From Pseudozyma flocculosa PF-1 (taxonomy: Eukaryota; Basidiomycota; Ustilaginomycetes; Ustilaginales; Ustilaginaceae), in NCBI RefSeq assembly GCF_000417875.1, contig NW_006920871.1, positions 603,239-667,238 on the forward strand: 64,000 nt of DNA, read 5' to 3'. The stretch's first letter is position 1, and the number at the start of each line of letters is the position of its first letter. Positions 53,783 to 64,000 of the stretch are shown here, in pieces. The notes below the pieces were generated by a model. The model was given only the letters and a program-made list of their open reading frames with translations, was not told the origin of the DNA and ran no database searches. Both the position numbers and the translations under genes were made by a program.

Positions 53783-55810
53783 ATGTCTTCATCGCCATAT
53801 TCTTCGCTCTCCCTGGGCCCCGGCTCGCAGCAGCTGTCCTACTTCGCCATCCACGCAAAGCGCAGCAGCTCCCTCAGAACTTCTCCACCCATCCCCGAAC
53901 TTCTCATTGACCCACTTCATAGCACCGCCGCCCTCCACGCCAATGGTCCCTGCAGCCTGCCGCCCTCTCCCGTCTCTCCGACTTCCTCGGCGCGCCCCAC
54001 CTTGCCACACACCTCTTCGTCCAAGTACAACGATATCCTCTACGCAAACACCCACTTCTCCAGGGGCAGCGAGATCCTCGTCTCCAGCAGCGGCCGCGAT
54101 GGCACAGGCGACAGAGACATTCACGAGCTCCTTGCCACCGTAGCCCTGCCAGACGTTCCCGATAGCGCTACTGCGGGCATGTCACACCCACAATCGGCAC
54201 CCACTTCCTTGCATGGCCTGGCCTGCCAATCGCCCGTCGTCGTTTCCGAGGCCGAGGCCTACTCCCGCCAGGTTCGCCAAGCTCTTCTCCAGGTTTCCGA
54301 CTCAACGTCCGGCCAAGCAACTTCGCAGATGCAGCTCCCTTCGCTGCCGAGGGCCCAGGACGCTCCCTCTTCGAAACGATCAGGGTTAGTAAGATCCCTT
54401 GGCGGGTCTCTCCGGTCGACTGGCGGCAAAATGACAAGAGCGGCAACCGAATCCCTGGCTCACCTGACGCCATCCTCGCTTTCGCTGCCTCGCTCGATCC
54501 AGATGTCTGGCACGACTTCTTCGGCGGCGGTGAGGCGGACCAGCAACTCGTCGCAGCAGAGCAGCCTGTCCCGAGACGTTGACCGCACATCGGATTGCGG
54601 GTCCATCCACAGCAGCGTCAGCCTCTTTATCAAGAAGCCAAAGACGCGCAACAAGCTGCCTTTTAACCGGTCGAGAGCCCGGCCCTCGACTGCGCCCTCG
54701 GAGAGCACGAGCGGCGACAGTACGCGCGCAGGCACGTTCCACCGATCAATCGCAGTCAGCAGAGACAGCTCGGACTGCGGCTCGTCGAGATCGGAGGCTT
54801 GCGACGAGCCGATCGACCTCGAGACGCCCCCGGCTTCGGCATCCATGAGCTCCTTTGGCTCGGATCTGCGCCAGCAGCAATCATCGAAGGCCTCCTCACT
54901 TCGCGGTGCACCCGGAAGTAAGGGCCGGCCCTGCGGCTCCCACGGCAAGACCAGCTCCATATCTCAGCTCCTTGAGCGGCCGGCCGCCAGGGTCACCACG
55001 CTGCAAGAAGAGGAGCAGGACTGGGAAAAGACCCTGGAGCGAGCGGCTGCCACAGCCTCATGGAACACCAGCATCAACCACCGGCCGAGATCCCGTCTGC
55101 TGGAGGGCAAGGCCGACTTGCAGATGTCTTGGCCGCGGAGACATGAACGCGCGCCCTTCGATTGCCAAAGCCTTCATGGCATCAATCTGCAGGGTCAGCG
55201 CGGAGCAACAACTACCAAACGGCCGGCTCTTGCCCGGGCGGTGTCCGACTTCGCTGGGCAGTCAGAGAGGAAAAACTCGCACTACTCGGCTTCTTTTGTC
55301 GCCAGCTGCGCCACATTTCCTCGGGATGCGTGCGACGACTTGGAGGCTGAATCCTCCGGCTGCGAAGACCAGGACGGCGCTCGTCAGATCACCGCCCTTG
55401 ACGAGGATTGCATCCCTCTGCAACTGGACACCGGTTTTGACGAATTGGAGCTCGCCGGCCACTTCCATGCCCGCCGCCCCTCGACCACCTGCAACAGGGG
55501 CCTACATTCGCCAGCATTGGCGCCTCCAGCCGGTCTCGGCATCACACACGGCGACGCGACCCCTAGAAGACTCACGGTGCCCGATGTACCGGAGGCCGTC
55601 ACTTCGGACTCTTCCGCGGACGAGACAGAGGACGAGCAGACTTGCGCAGCAGGACCTGTACTCGTCACTGGTCGGAGAAGAAGCTCGACCATCCGACCGT
55701 CCGCTCATCAGATCGGTGGATCGGCCGCACATCACCCTGGTATGACTGCCAAGCGACCGCTGCCCGGCATCGGACAGTTGAGCGGCCAAGGGATGTGGGC
55801 ATGCTGTTAG
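53783..55810 (+). CDS. Ser-rich protein of unknown function
   Basis: One uninterrupted frame of 675 codons starts at the ATG at 53783 (GCTGCCATG). I do not recognise the family. The N-terminus (SSPYSSLSLGPGSQQLSYFA) and the segment SSSKYNDILYANTHFSRGSE look more ordered than the rest. A central basic stretch, KKPKTRNKLPFNRSRARP, could bind membrane or nucleic acid. A short acidic helix, QEEEQDWEKTLERAAATASW, is followed by disordered Ser/Arg/Pro-rich sequence, and the protein ends in GIGQLSGQGMWACC, where the two terminal cysteines could be lipidated. There is no signal peptide. Style and size resemble the Ser/Pro-rich gene at 9093, but I see no alignable shared block. Confidence 0.7.
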   Translation: MSSSPYSSLSLGPGSQQLSYFAIHAKRSSSLRTSPPIPELLIDPLHSTAALHANGPCSLPPSPVSPTSSARPTLPHTSSSKYNDILYANTHFSRGSEILVSSSGRDGTGDRDIHELLATVALPDVPDSATAGMSHPQSAPTSLHGLACQSPVVVSEAEAYSRQVRQALLQVSDSTSGQATSQMQLPSLPRAQDAPSSKRSGLVRSLGGSLRSTGGKMTRAATESLAHLTPSSLSLPRSIQMSGTTSSAAVRRTSNSSQQSSLSRDVDRTSDCGSIHSSVSLFIKKPKTRNKLPFNRSRARPSTAPSESTSGDSTRAGTFHRSIAVSRDSSDCGSSRSEACDEPIDLETPPASASMSSFGSDLRQQQSSKASSLRGAPGSKGRPCGSHGKTSSISQLLERPAARVTTLQEEEQDWEKTLERAAATASWNTSINHRPRSRLLEGKADLQMSWPRRHERAPFDCQSLHGINLQGQRGATTTKRPALARAVSDFAGQSERKNSHYSASFVASCATFPRDACDDLEAESSGCEDQDGARQITALDEDCIPLQLDTGFDELELAGHFHARRPSTTCNRGLHSPALAPPAGLGITHGDATPRRLTVPDVPEAVTSDSSADETEDEQTCAAGPVLVTGRRRSSTIRPSAHQIGGSAAHHPGMTAKRPLPGIGQLSGQGMWACC

Positions 55811-56667
55811 GTAGCCAGTGACGGCGACAGCTCGGCCTCTTGTTGACTGTGTTAAACCACGAGCGGGCCACATTGCCACTTTGCAGCGAAAAACAGAGCA
55901 GGTCCGATCAGGAAAGAAAGATGTGCAGGGTTTGATGGGGATGCGCATGAGTTTGACGCGGCGTTTGAGACTGGATCAGGCGCCGGCTGAGGCGCGAAGG
56001 ACAAGAGTCGAGTCGGACTGGCTCGCAGCGGGTCTGGGCGCAGGCAAAAGTAACAAGAGGGGAGCGCAGCGATCGCGATGTGGTGGGTAAGAGTACAGTA
56101 CAGTACAGGGGGATAGAATACATGGCCCGAGTCGTTGCAGCTAGCGCGGGTTGTTGAAATGCTGGGTCGAATTGATGTTGATGTCGGCTTGGTCGTGGGG
56201 GGTTGCTGCTTTCAGGATCGCGCTCTTGTCTGCGCGCCGGGAACGCGGAAAACGAAGAAAGGCGTGCGCGCAATAAAGAATCCTACCGGGTCTGCGCAGG
56301 GAGTGGTGCGAACGGACAGAACGAGCGCTGATGGGTCAGAGCTGTCGCCGCGTGTACAACGACGCAAGTAGTAGCACGAGGTCCTGCTCGCTGCTCTTTT
56401 GACAGAGTCGACTCGGTCGAGCCAACTCAGTCCAGCTTCGCTTTTTTCAGTCTTTGAAAGTTGATCATCATGCCCCCAGCGCCAGGGCCGCCGGCAAGCG
56501 ACCCCGTTGTACCGCACCGGTCGTGAGGGACGCCGGCGACAAACAGTCGCAAATTATCCATAGTTGAAAGATCATCATCCGAAGCCGGGCCGGCTGGGTG
56601 AGATAAGCGTCTGAAACTCACAGGGTAGGATGCGTGGAGGGGATGCCAGAGACCGGCGGATGCCGCT
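55811..56667. other. Convergent 3' flanks of the Ser-rich gene and DBP4
   Basis: No credible gene. A minus-strand ATG frame of 44 codons at 56427-56561 ends in MMINFQRLKKAKLD but has no supported link to DBP4. The motif GTACAGTACAG occurs at about 56094-56106. Confidence 0.45.
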
Positions 56668-57320
56668 TTACGGAGCACCGCCTGCCAGCAACTGGAGAGC
56701 GAGCTCTTCCTCGCGTTCGACCTGGCTCTTTGTCTCGGCCTCGATGCGGGGACCGAGCGCGTGCTTGGCCCTCTTTGCAGGAGGAGCCGGGCCACCGCGG
56801 GGTCCGTTGTGGTCCTCGGCGCTGTCTTGGTCGTCCTCCTCGGATTCGGAACCGATGTCGAAGTCGGGGGTCTCGTAGCCGTCCGATCGGTTGTCCAACG
56901 GCGCGAGTACCTCTCTCGCATGGTCCTGGCCCTCGCTGTCGTCGCCGTCGTCGCTGTCGACGTCGTCGCCGCGCTCGAGGGCCCTTTCGCGCTCTTTTTG
57001 CCTCTGACGCTTTTCTCTTCGCTTCTCCTTGGCTCGCTCCTTGTCCTCGACATCGGCCTCCTCCATCCTCTGTCTTTCCTCGAGCTCCCATCTCAGAGCC
57101 TGCGTGCGGGCATCGCCTTGCTTCTGGAAGTCCTCTTCGCCTTGCAGCTCGTAGAGCGCGTGGGCGTTGCCTTCGTCATCGAACAAGAGCTTCTCGCTGA
57201 TGCCGCGCTTGCCAGCAAGAGCTAGCGCCTTCTTGCTCTGCCCCATGGCCAGCTTCCGCTTGGAGAGGTTGTTGGTGGAGTCCGCCGTAATCTTGTCCAG
57301 CGAGTCGATCTTGACGAGCC

Positions 57321-57351
<31 letters not shown>

Positions 57352-59457
57352 ATCGCCGAGCGCGTGATTGGCACGCTTCAAAGTGAGGAAGTCGTCGTCG
57401 GCCCCACGTTCCGAATCCTTACGCTTGGACGCAGCGCGGCCATCAGCGGCCTCGTCATCCTCGGAGTCAGAATCGGACGTGTCTCCGACGAGCTTGTCCG
57501 GGCGACGCCGAGCCTTGCCATAGCGGCTCTCCTCCAGATCGCTGTCGGGGTCCGCTTCGGAGTCGTCGACGCTGCCGTGGCCGCCCTGCGATCCAGACTC
57601 CGTGTCCGAATCGGAGCCTGACCCACTGCTCGCGTCGTCCTTGGCGATGAGTCTGGAGTAGTGCTCGCTGAGGATGTCCTGGTTCTTCCTCTCAAACATG
57701 CGGTCGTACTTGGTCCTGACCTTTGCCGGCTTGTCGTCATCGTCAACCTCGTGCTCTGCCCCTGGGGCTGAGGCTTTGCGCGCCTCCTTGGTCGCCTTCT
57801 GTTGGGCAGCTCGTTTCGCCTTTTCGGCTTCTTTGACAAACTTGACTTTTGGCATGCCAGGCAGGCCGAGTGCTTCGGCGAAGTCCTCGAGGGGCAGCGC
57901 GGTGACGTCGAAAATGGCTTTGTCTTTCTGCAGGTGGACGGACCGGACGTAGGAGACGAACGCTTTCTGGGCGAGATGCTTAATCTGCGGATCCTGGAAG
58001 GCGAACGACTGCAGCTGATCGCGGATGCTTTGCGTCTTGCTCTCCTTGGGCTTGATGCGGCCGACGGGCACGTTCTTGGTCGAGAGGCTCTCGAGCACGC
58101 CCTTTTCCTCACTGGGCAGCACAAACAAGAGGCTGTTGCCCTTTGCATTGTAGCGCGCGGTCCGGCCTACTCGGTGGATGTAGGTGTCGATGTCCTCGGG
58201 CACGTCGAGCTGGATGACCCAGTCCACGGCTGGGAAGTCGAGACCTCGAGCGGCAATGTCGGTGGCGAAGAGCACGGCGTGTTTGGTCCGCGTGAACTCG
58301 CTGAAGATCTGCAGGCGCTTGGCCTGTTTCTGCTTGCCGTGCAGACACATAAGGCTGGTGCCCGGCCGGAGCTTGCAAAAGGTCTCGTGGACAAACTGGA
58401 CCTGTCGGCACGAGCTCATGAAGACGAGCGCCTTGCACTTTGTGTGGGTGCGGATGAACGAGTAGAGCACGTCGAGCTTCTTGTCGAGGTCGACGACCAT
58501 GTAGTGCTGTTCGAGGTTGCGCGGGGTGGAGCTCTCGTTGTCGGCCTCCTGGACTGCGACGTATTCTGGATCCTTGAGGCTGAGCCTGGCGAGATCCTTT
58601 ACGCGTTTGGTCTGCGTTGCGGAAAAGAGCATCGTCTGACGCTGTTTGGGCAGGTTCTCGACGATGGCGTTGAGCGTCCTGGAGAAGCCCATGTCGAGGA
58701 TGCGATCGGCCTCGTCGAGGACAAGGACCTGTACATTGGAGGTATCGAAGCCCAAGGTCTGGTCCATGTGCTGCAGCAGGCGACCCGGGGTGGCAACGAG
58801 GATGTTCATCCTCGAGAGGCGGTCCTTTTCCTGCTTGAGGTCCTTGCCGCCGATGACGAGGCCGGCCGAGAAGGAGTGAAAAGGGCCAATCTTGCGGAGG
58901 ACCTCAAAGATCTGAATGGCGAGCTCGCGGGTGGGCGAGATGACGAGGGCTCCCAGGCCGTCGGTGGGCCCCCACCTGTTGCGATAGAGGATCTCGAGGA
59001 CAGGCACGAGAAACGCAAGAGTCTTTCCGGAGCCGGTGCGAGCTGCGCCGAGCACGTCGCTGCCACGAAGAGAAAGGGGTAGAGACTTTGACTGGATGTC
59101 GGTCATGTCGGTGAAGCCGGCCTTTTTGAGGCCTTTTTTGGTCTGCGAAGAGATGGGGAGCTGCTCGAATTTGCGGAAATTGGGTGGCTCGACCTGGAAG
59201 GAGCGGCGTAAGGGTCGGGCAAGTTGGAAAGGAGATGGTCAGCGGCGGTAGGAAGCGGCATGCTTGGATTTTTGCGCGATACGCAACTGCGGCCGGTGGG
59301 TCCGGCAAGCACTCACAAAGGCGGCTGCCTGGTGGGTGAGGCTGTCGATGTCATCGTCGTAGAACTGCCTCTTTACCTGCCTCGCCCCGCGCGAGCGCGA
59401 CTTTTGGGGCGCGGGTGCGCCGCGCTTGCGTTTGAGCGAGCCGTCGAGGCTTGTCAT
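56668..59457 (-). CDS. DBP4: DBP4 (HCA4-type) DEAD-box RNA helicase
   Basis: Exon 1 (59317-59457) and exon 2 (56668-59193) join in phase 0 across a 123-nt GTGAGT..CAG intron, giving 888 residues. The Q motif spans the start of exon 2 (FEQLPISSQTKKGLKKAGFT). Motif I is AARTGSGKT at about 97-105, then PTRELA, TPGRLLQH, DEAD at about 207-210, SAT at about 238-240, ARGLD, and HRVGRTAR at about 387-394. HGKQKQAKR and YVRSVHLQKDKAIFDVTALP are typical of the Dbp4/DDX10 group. In yeast Dbp4 releases U14 snoRNA from pre-rRNA in the nucleolus during 18S maturation. The C-terminal 400 residues are acidic and Lys/Arg-rich, with a DDDDDDNDDND tract, as in other members. Confidence 0.95.
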
Positions 59458-60149
59458 GTGCGTATCGAGGAGACGGGAGGGCCGCAGTAGCAGCGCAGAC
59501 GTCGGAGGAATTCCACAATACGGTTGACGAAGGCCTGCAGTCGAGGCGAAGCCAAGGGGGGCTGAGAGTGAGGAGTTGGGTCAAGGACCGGATGGACGTG
59601 GAAGACGTGAGAGGAGGAGGAGGAGGGGAGCGCAGCAGTGTGGGAGCGCGCTTCCGGCCTGGAGAGCAAAAGGAACGCACGGCGCGAAGGAGGGGAAAAA
59701 AGAAAAAGAAGGAGAAACCCCGCCGCCAGCCAGGGAGCGGAAATTCCGCAGGCCTGCCCTTTTCGCACGAATCTGGCGTGTTTCGCCTTGATCGCCTGGA
59801 GAGTCCCGATCGGCGCCGCCCGATCCGATGCGGCCCTGCTTGACTGCCCATCACGAGAAGAAAAGGACAAGCAACACCACCCATACCGACAGACAGCTCA
59901 ACCTTGACCCACTCTCCCCCTTGCCCATCGTCTGCCCTGCCCGCCGCCCCTCCGCTTCTCCTCTCTTTCGGAGATGCTCTCATAGCCCGCGTTTCCCCAC
60001 AGGATCAACTGCAGAGCGCTTCAGATCCCCAGACGCCCTGACCTTTTGCACCTGTCCGCTCGCCAGCGTATGCAGCCATCGCCAAGCCTGGCATCGGAGC
60101 CTGGGCGGTCGCGGCCTCGCTACTCTCAAGCCGTCTTCCCTCGAGGGTC
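59458..60149. promoter_or_regulatory. Divergent DBP4 / PPR-like gene promoter region
   Basis: The two start codons are 692 nt apart. Purine-rich GGAGGAGG units at 59610-59630 and a GGAAAAAAGAAAAAG tract at 59691-59712 are pyrimidine on the DBP4 sense strand. No gene is seen. Confidence 0.55.
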
Positions 60150-62687
60150 ATGCCTCACCGCAGATCCTTGCTCCTCACGGCTTTCCAACACAACCTGCTC
60201 CGATCGCAAGCCGGCTCCCAGAATTGGCACCCAACTGCCAGCCTCGGCAGCACACAGCCTCTGGTGACCGCACCCCCGCCAGAGTTTCTGGCTCCAGCGA
60301 CCCGCCAGACCAATTGCCGTTGGCTCTCGCACGTCTCGTCTACTTCGCGCCAAGCACACATTCTCGAGAACGGCACTTTGGCAAGCTCTTCGTCATCCGT
60401 ATCCCCCGAGCCGCCACGTCTCGAGGGCAGCCTGGCCTCTGCGCCGCCCCTTGGGGCATCGGTAACCCGTAATCCATGGTGCCGTAAAACCTACAGTACG
60501 GGGGAGCACGCCGTTTCCGAACCGCTCACACCCTCCTCTGAGCCAACTTGGCAGGACTTTGCCCGCACCGTATCCCAGTCCGACCGTCCCGAACACAAGG
60601 TGAAGCAATTGCTGCTGAGCGAGCCCTTTGCTTCCGAGAGGCGCACCGCCAGCCAACGCCAGGCAAGCATCGGCTGGCGCCACCTTCACGGAAGGCTCCT
60701 CTTTGCCCTACTGGCCAGGCGCGGCACCCATGGCGCAGATGGACACGGCTCCCGCAGGAAGCCGCCGCCGTTGAGGCTTCGCTGGAGTCGTACCGCGGCC
60801 GCTGCCTTCCGCCTCATGCAAGATCAGACGGCTCCCGGTTGCTTCCAGCTGCACTTCCTCGCCGACCTGGCATACCTCGCTGGCCTGGCGTCGCGCCCGT
60901 CCCTAATCGACCGAATCCATCTTGCAGCCCGTCAGGTCCTCGAAATGCCTCGCTGGCGACAGCGGCTGCAAGCACACGCCGACTTCCTCGATCAATCGAA
61001 CGCAGCCAAGGAGTTGTCATGCGAGAAAGCGGAGACGGGCCCGGATCAGCTGCGAGCATCGCCATCTCAACTCTCGAGGATAGGTCGGGTCTACCTCAGC
61101 TTGATGGCTGCCTATGGGAAGATCGGCAAGTACGACAAAGTCCAGCAATCCTTTGACGAGCTCAGAGAGACTCGGGTTGCTCCGACCATCCAGCACTATC
61201 AGCTTCAGCTTCTCGCCATCTTCGCTCACCACATAGCCAAGGGGTTCGAGCTAGCAGGCCCGCTCGAACGACGCAACGCCGCAGACAAAAGGACACTGCC
61301 AAGGAGGATCTCTGACGACGTTTCCGAGCTGCGGCGCTGCATGGACATGCACGGCGTAGAACCGGACGATACCTTCCTGGCCTCGATCGTGCATGGCTTT
61401 GGAGCTCCGTTGCGCAGCCCGTTGTCCCATGCGCTGCCGAATCGCGCCGTCCACCCTTTCCTCGGACCATCTCGCTCCTTCGTCGACGCCTTCCTTGACC
61501 GAGCCGTCAGAAGCTCGCATCGGATGGCAGTCGATTCGCGCGCCTACCAAAGCGAAATGGGCCTCGTTTCGAGGACGCGAGCAAGGCTTCTAGACGCACT
61601 GATCCAAGTCGAGCTCGATGCCCTCCGCTTCACCGAGCAGCACAAGGAGCAAGGCAGGCTTCGGAGGATTCAAGGGCTGATCCAGTGCGCAGCCGAGGCT
61701 CAGGCGAGTGCCATGACAGCAATCGGCTCTTCGACACCGAGTCTGCACCAATCTGGACCGAGCAGCGCAGCTGCCGGATACATCCAGGCCCGTGTCTTGG
61801 CAGGTCAGGCTCGCCTCGATGCGGCCCTGTCGATTCTGCCTGCTCTCCTCGAGATGCCCAAACACGGACCCTCCGAGGATGGGCCCGGTAGCCGCAGCCA
61901 TCGCGATCACGTGCTGAGACGGCGCAGCATCGTCATCATGCTCTTCTCGAGCGCTATCAAGGTGCGGCATTCGTCAAGACGGCGCGACTACGCCTTCGAG
62001 GTCCTGGACGCAGCCGTGCGGCACGAATCGTTCGCCGAGCTCTGGAAGGAACGCGTCGAGCCTACCGGGTGGCTCGCCGACTCGAATCCCGACGATCGCG
62101 ACCCACACTGCACTTGGAATCGCCTGTGGAAGCGGTACTTGCGGGCGTGGTCCTCGGATGTCGCCAACGGCCGGTCGTCGACGGGATCGCGAGCGTCGAC
62201 GGAGCCCTGGAAGGTTCTCTCCGACTGCATCACATCGATCACCTTCATGCTCGGTAGGCTCCAACGCAGCCGGTTCCATCGCAGACCTTTTGACACCCTC
62301 GTCAGCGAAAAGGGTCTGGTGCGGGCGATGCTGCATGCAGCCGCCGTCGGAGGAAGATGGACCAATGACCAGACGCCGGACTCGGCGACGCGATCAGTGG
62401 CGCGGATCGACAGGGTCCTTCGGCTCTTCAGTTTGGCCCGGGTACGACCACGGATCTGGAGTCTAGCCCGCAGCATACTGGTAGAGTACGGAAATCGGCA
62501 GGAGCGGCCGCAGCTTGCCCCGTCAGCCTTGGCGGAGGTGCTGCGATTGCTGAACGAGTACAGCCGTGACCAGGCCGCGCCGCCGGCAGACCTCGGCGAG
62601 ACCAGGGCAGGGGGCCCGCTCGGTGCCGCGGACACATCGACGCTGCGCACGCAAGGTCAAAAGCAAGTCGGGGAAGCGAGTAATTGA
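60150..62687 (+). CDS. PPR-like mitochondrial protein
   Basis: One frame of 845 codons starts at the ATG at 60150. The N-terminus MPHRRSLLLTAFQHNLLRSQ is basic and amphipathic with no acidic residues, as expected for a mitochondrial presequence. One clear pentatricopeptide-type helical pair lies around residues 310-355 (YLSLMAAYGKIGKYDKVQQS followed by FDELRETRVAPTIQHYQLQL), and a second weaker one contains RCMDMHGVEPDDTFLASIVH. The rest is helical and Arg/Leu/Ala-rich, with degenerate repeats. Such proteins usually bind one or a few mitochondrial transcripts to stabilise, process or help translate them. The fungal PPR family diverges fast, so I cannot name a target or an orthologue. Confidence 0.72.
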   Translation: MPHRRSLLLTAFQHNLLRSQAGSQNWHPTASLGSTQPLVTAPPPEFLAPATRQTNCRWLSHVSSTSRQAHILENGTLASSSSSVSPEPPRLEGSLASAPPLGASVTRNPWCRKTYSTGEHAVSEPLTPSSEPTWQDFARTVSQSDRPEHKVKQLLLSEPFASERRTASQRQASIGWRHLHGRLLFALLARRGTHGADGHGSRRKPPPLRLRWSRTAAAAFRLMQDQTAPGCFQLHFLADLAYLAGLASRPSLIDRIHLAARQVLEMPRWRQRLQAHADFLDQSNAAKELSCEKAETGPDQLRASPSQLSRIGRVYLSLMAAYGKIGKYDKVQQSFDELRETRVAPTIQHYQLQLLAIFAHHIAKGFELAGPLERRNAADKRTLPRRISDDVSELRRCMDMHGVEPDDTFLASIVHGFGAPLRSPLSHALPNRAVHPFLGPSRSFVDAFLDRAVRSSHRMAVDSRAYQSEMGLVSRTRARLLDALIQVELDALRFTEQHKEQGRLRRIQGLIQCAAEAQASAMTAIGSSTPSLHQSGPSSAAAGYIQARVLAGQARLDAALSILPALLEMPKHGPSEDGPGSRSHRDHVLRRRSIVIMLFSSAIKVRHSSRRRDYAFEVLDAAVRHESFAELWKERVEPTGWLADSNPDDRDPHCTWNRLWKRYLRAWSSDVANGRSSTGSRASTEPWKVLSDCITSITFMLGRLQRSRFHRRPFDTLVSEKGLVRAMLHAAAVGGRWTNDQTPDSATRSVARIDRVLRLFSLARVRPRIWSLARSILVEYGNRQERPQLAPSALAEVLRLLNEYSRDQAAPPADLGETRAGGPLGAADTSTLRTQGQKQVGEASN

Positions 62688-62913
62688 ACGCGGGTGGAAG
62701 CCGCTGCCACGCCTAGCCTCGATGCGATCCACCAGTGGAAATCTGCTCGCCCGTCCTCTGTGTTGGTGATGCGGCGCATGCGTGGGTCGAAAGTGCATGT
62801 GCATCCGACCCAACCTAACCTTCGCAGATGCTTTGCTGCTCTGTACTGCCAGTTGAGAAGCTGCAGGGCTTGCGGAGCCCGCGGTCCCAGATCCTCGCCG
62901 GGCCTGGCCCAGC
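62688..62913. other. Convergent 3' flanks of the PPR-like gene and the Ala-rich gene
   Basis: There are 226 nt between stop codons. Nothing notable is seen. Confidence 0.5.
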
Positions 62914-64000
62914 TCACAGCTCATCACGCACCCTGGACATGGCGTCCTGGAATGCTTCCTCCACTTTCTTTCCGGCATGCTCGATGCGTTCGGCCGCACC
63001 CTCCGGGGAAGGTGTGGCCCGAGCCGCACTTTGCAAGGACCTCGTCGCGTGGTGTACGGCGCTCTTGAGGGTTTCGACGGCCGGGTCAACGAACCGGCTC
63101 GAGGAATCGACGACTTTGGCAGATATGGGTGAGACGATCGGTGCAGCGGCGTCCGCGGCCGCGTTGAGGCCGGATGCCACCTCGTCCCGGGCAAGGGCAA
63201 TGATCTGATCGGCGCCTTCGTTGAGCGTGTCGGGCCGGGGGGTTCCTCCGGCAGCAATTACGCCAACTTTCGAGGCGTCGTGCGCGAGACTCGAGACAGA
63301 GGCGCTTGCCGCCGAGACCCCTGATTTCACCTTGGTCGCTGCGCTCGAGAGGCGGTCTGTCGCTGCGGTTGCTCGTGTCGGGATGCCAGCGGCAGAAGCG
63401 AGGTCCACGTAGACGGCCGAGGCGCCGGAGGCAGCGGCACCAAGGACCGAAGCGGCAGTCTCCTGCGGCTGAGCCTGCACGACGAAAGACTGTGCGTCGA
63501 CCACGGCATTCGACGCAGCAGAAGCGATGGAAGACGCCACGCTGCTTGCTCGCGACGCGACGGACTCGACGTGTTCGGCCGGTGCCTCTGGGGTTGGCTC
63601 GATTCCAAAAACTTCGCCCAGGCTGCGCGTAGCCTGGTGCAGTGCCGCCGGGGCGGCCGCAGCGTCGCCGATTGAAGACGCCAAGGAAGCAGCAGAATCG
63701 CGAAGCCCCTGAGCGGAGTCAGCCAGCGAGTCGGGCGTGAAGGATGCGCCAACTACGGAAGCTGCGCTCCTAGTAGCATGATGAACGGCGCCAGAGACGT
63801 CGTTGGCGTACGACGAGGCGGATGTTGCAGCCGCAGAGGCCACCTTGTCTCCAGCTGATCGCACCTGGCCAAGGATCGATCCTGCTCCCTTCCCGACTGC
63901 GTCGACTGCCTCGGCTTGGGACGTGGTGACGTCGCTAGCGGCCTGTTTTGCCGATGTGATGGTGTTTTGAGCGTAGGCCCTTGCGCGTGCGAAGTAGCCA
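62914..64000 (-). CDS. Ala/Ser-rich modular helical protein, 5' end beyond window edge
   Basis: An open frame enters from the right edge and ends with a TGA at 62914; at least 361 codons are visible and the start is outside the window. The protein is made of loosely repeated modules of about 45 to 75 residues with the pattern H-x-A-T-R-S, a spacer, a T-P-x block and then an amphipathic Ala-rich helix. Clear copies of the motif are HHATRS (near 63770), HQATRS (near 63630) and HHATRS (near 63045). A diverged copy reads HDASKV (near 63275). There are no cysteines and no signal or membrane helix in the visible part. Repeated Ala-rich amphipathic helices suggest binding to lipid droplets or membranes, or a LEA-like stress role; this is inference only. 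Confidence 0.7.
   Translation of the reverse strand, partial: GYFARARAYAQNTITSAKQAASDVTTSQAEAVDAVGKGAGSILGQVRSAGDKVASAAATSASSYANDVSGAVHHATRSAASVVGASFTPDSLADSAQGLRDSAASLASSIGDAAAAPAALHQATRSLGEVFGIEPTPEAPAEHVESVASRASSVASSIASAASNAVVDAQSFVVQAQPQETAASVLGAAASGASAVYVDLASAAGIPTRATAATDRLSSAATKVKSGVSAASASVSSLAHDASKVGVIAAGGTPRPDTLNEGADQIIALARDEVASGLNAAADAAAPIVSPISAKVVDSSSRFVDPAVETLKSAVHHATRSLQSAARATPSPEGAAERIEHAGKKVEEAFQDAMSRVRDEL

Noticed and set aside
56427..56640. Possible extra 3' exon of DBP4 ending MMINFQRLKKAKLD
   Set aside because: The DBP4 frame stops at 56668 and no good donor precedes the stop. The GTGAGT at about 56621 lies after it. It remains an unproven small frame.
57802..59082. 426-codon plus-strand frame opposite DBP4
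   Set aside because: It is antisense to the helicase core, which has all DEAD-box motifs in order.

Overview
This window looks like nuclear chromosomal DNA from a basidiomycete fungus. The likely group is a smut relative (Ustilaginomycotina): the sequence is very GC-rich, genes are dense on both strands, introns are short GT-AG types (about 50 to 165 nt) with CTNAC-like branch sites, proteins are Ser/Ala-rich and low-complexity, and (CT)n, (GAC)n and (GGT)n microsatellites are common. The class is my inference from style and gene content; I could not search a database. I see no rRNA, tRNA, CRISPR array or recognisable transposon. There are two runs of N (228 and 20 bases), both beside simple repeats, which is what scaffold gaps look like.

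Layout, left to right: NOP9 (minus, runs off the left edge); CWH43 (minus, six exons); a 3.3 kb gene-poor stretch; a 1024-residue Ser/Pro-rich protein of unknown function (plus); TAN1 (plus, five exons); LAA1/HEATR5 (minus, convergent with TAN1, broken by one base in a homopolymer); UBP2-type deubiquitinase (plus, divergent from LAA1 across a gapped CT-rich promoter); a Mid2-like membrane sensor (minus); LAG1-type ceramide synthase (plus); SLD5 (minus); a conserved-looking unknown gene beginning with MDLNK (plus); a fused BioD-BioA biotin enzyme (minus); VPS8 (plus, very large); a small Lys-rich protein carrying KGQWSAWKA (plus); a Sac7/Bag7-type RhoGAP (plus); a Ser-rich unknown (plus); DBP4 DEAD-box helicase (minus); a PPR-like mitochondrial protein (plus); and an Ala-rich protein made of repeated helical modules (minus, runs off the right edge).

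The genes are mostly single-copy housekeeping functions and do not form a cluster. Themes do recur: ribosome and tRNA biogenesis (NOP9, DBP4, TAN1), endosome and Golgi sorting (LAA1, VPS8, UBP2), and ceramide and GPI lipids (LAG1, CWH43). I treat this as chance neighbourhood. I do not see a new mobile, defence or biosynthetic system. The best second-look items are the LAA1 frameshift, the VPS8 RING finger split by about 300 disordered residues, the modular Ala-rich protein at the right edge, the stop-free 108-nt intron in the MDLNK gene, and the repeats that flank the biotin gene on both sides.
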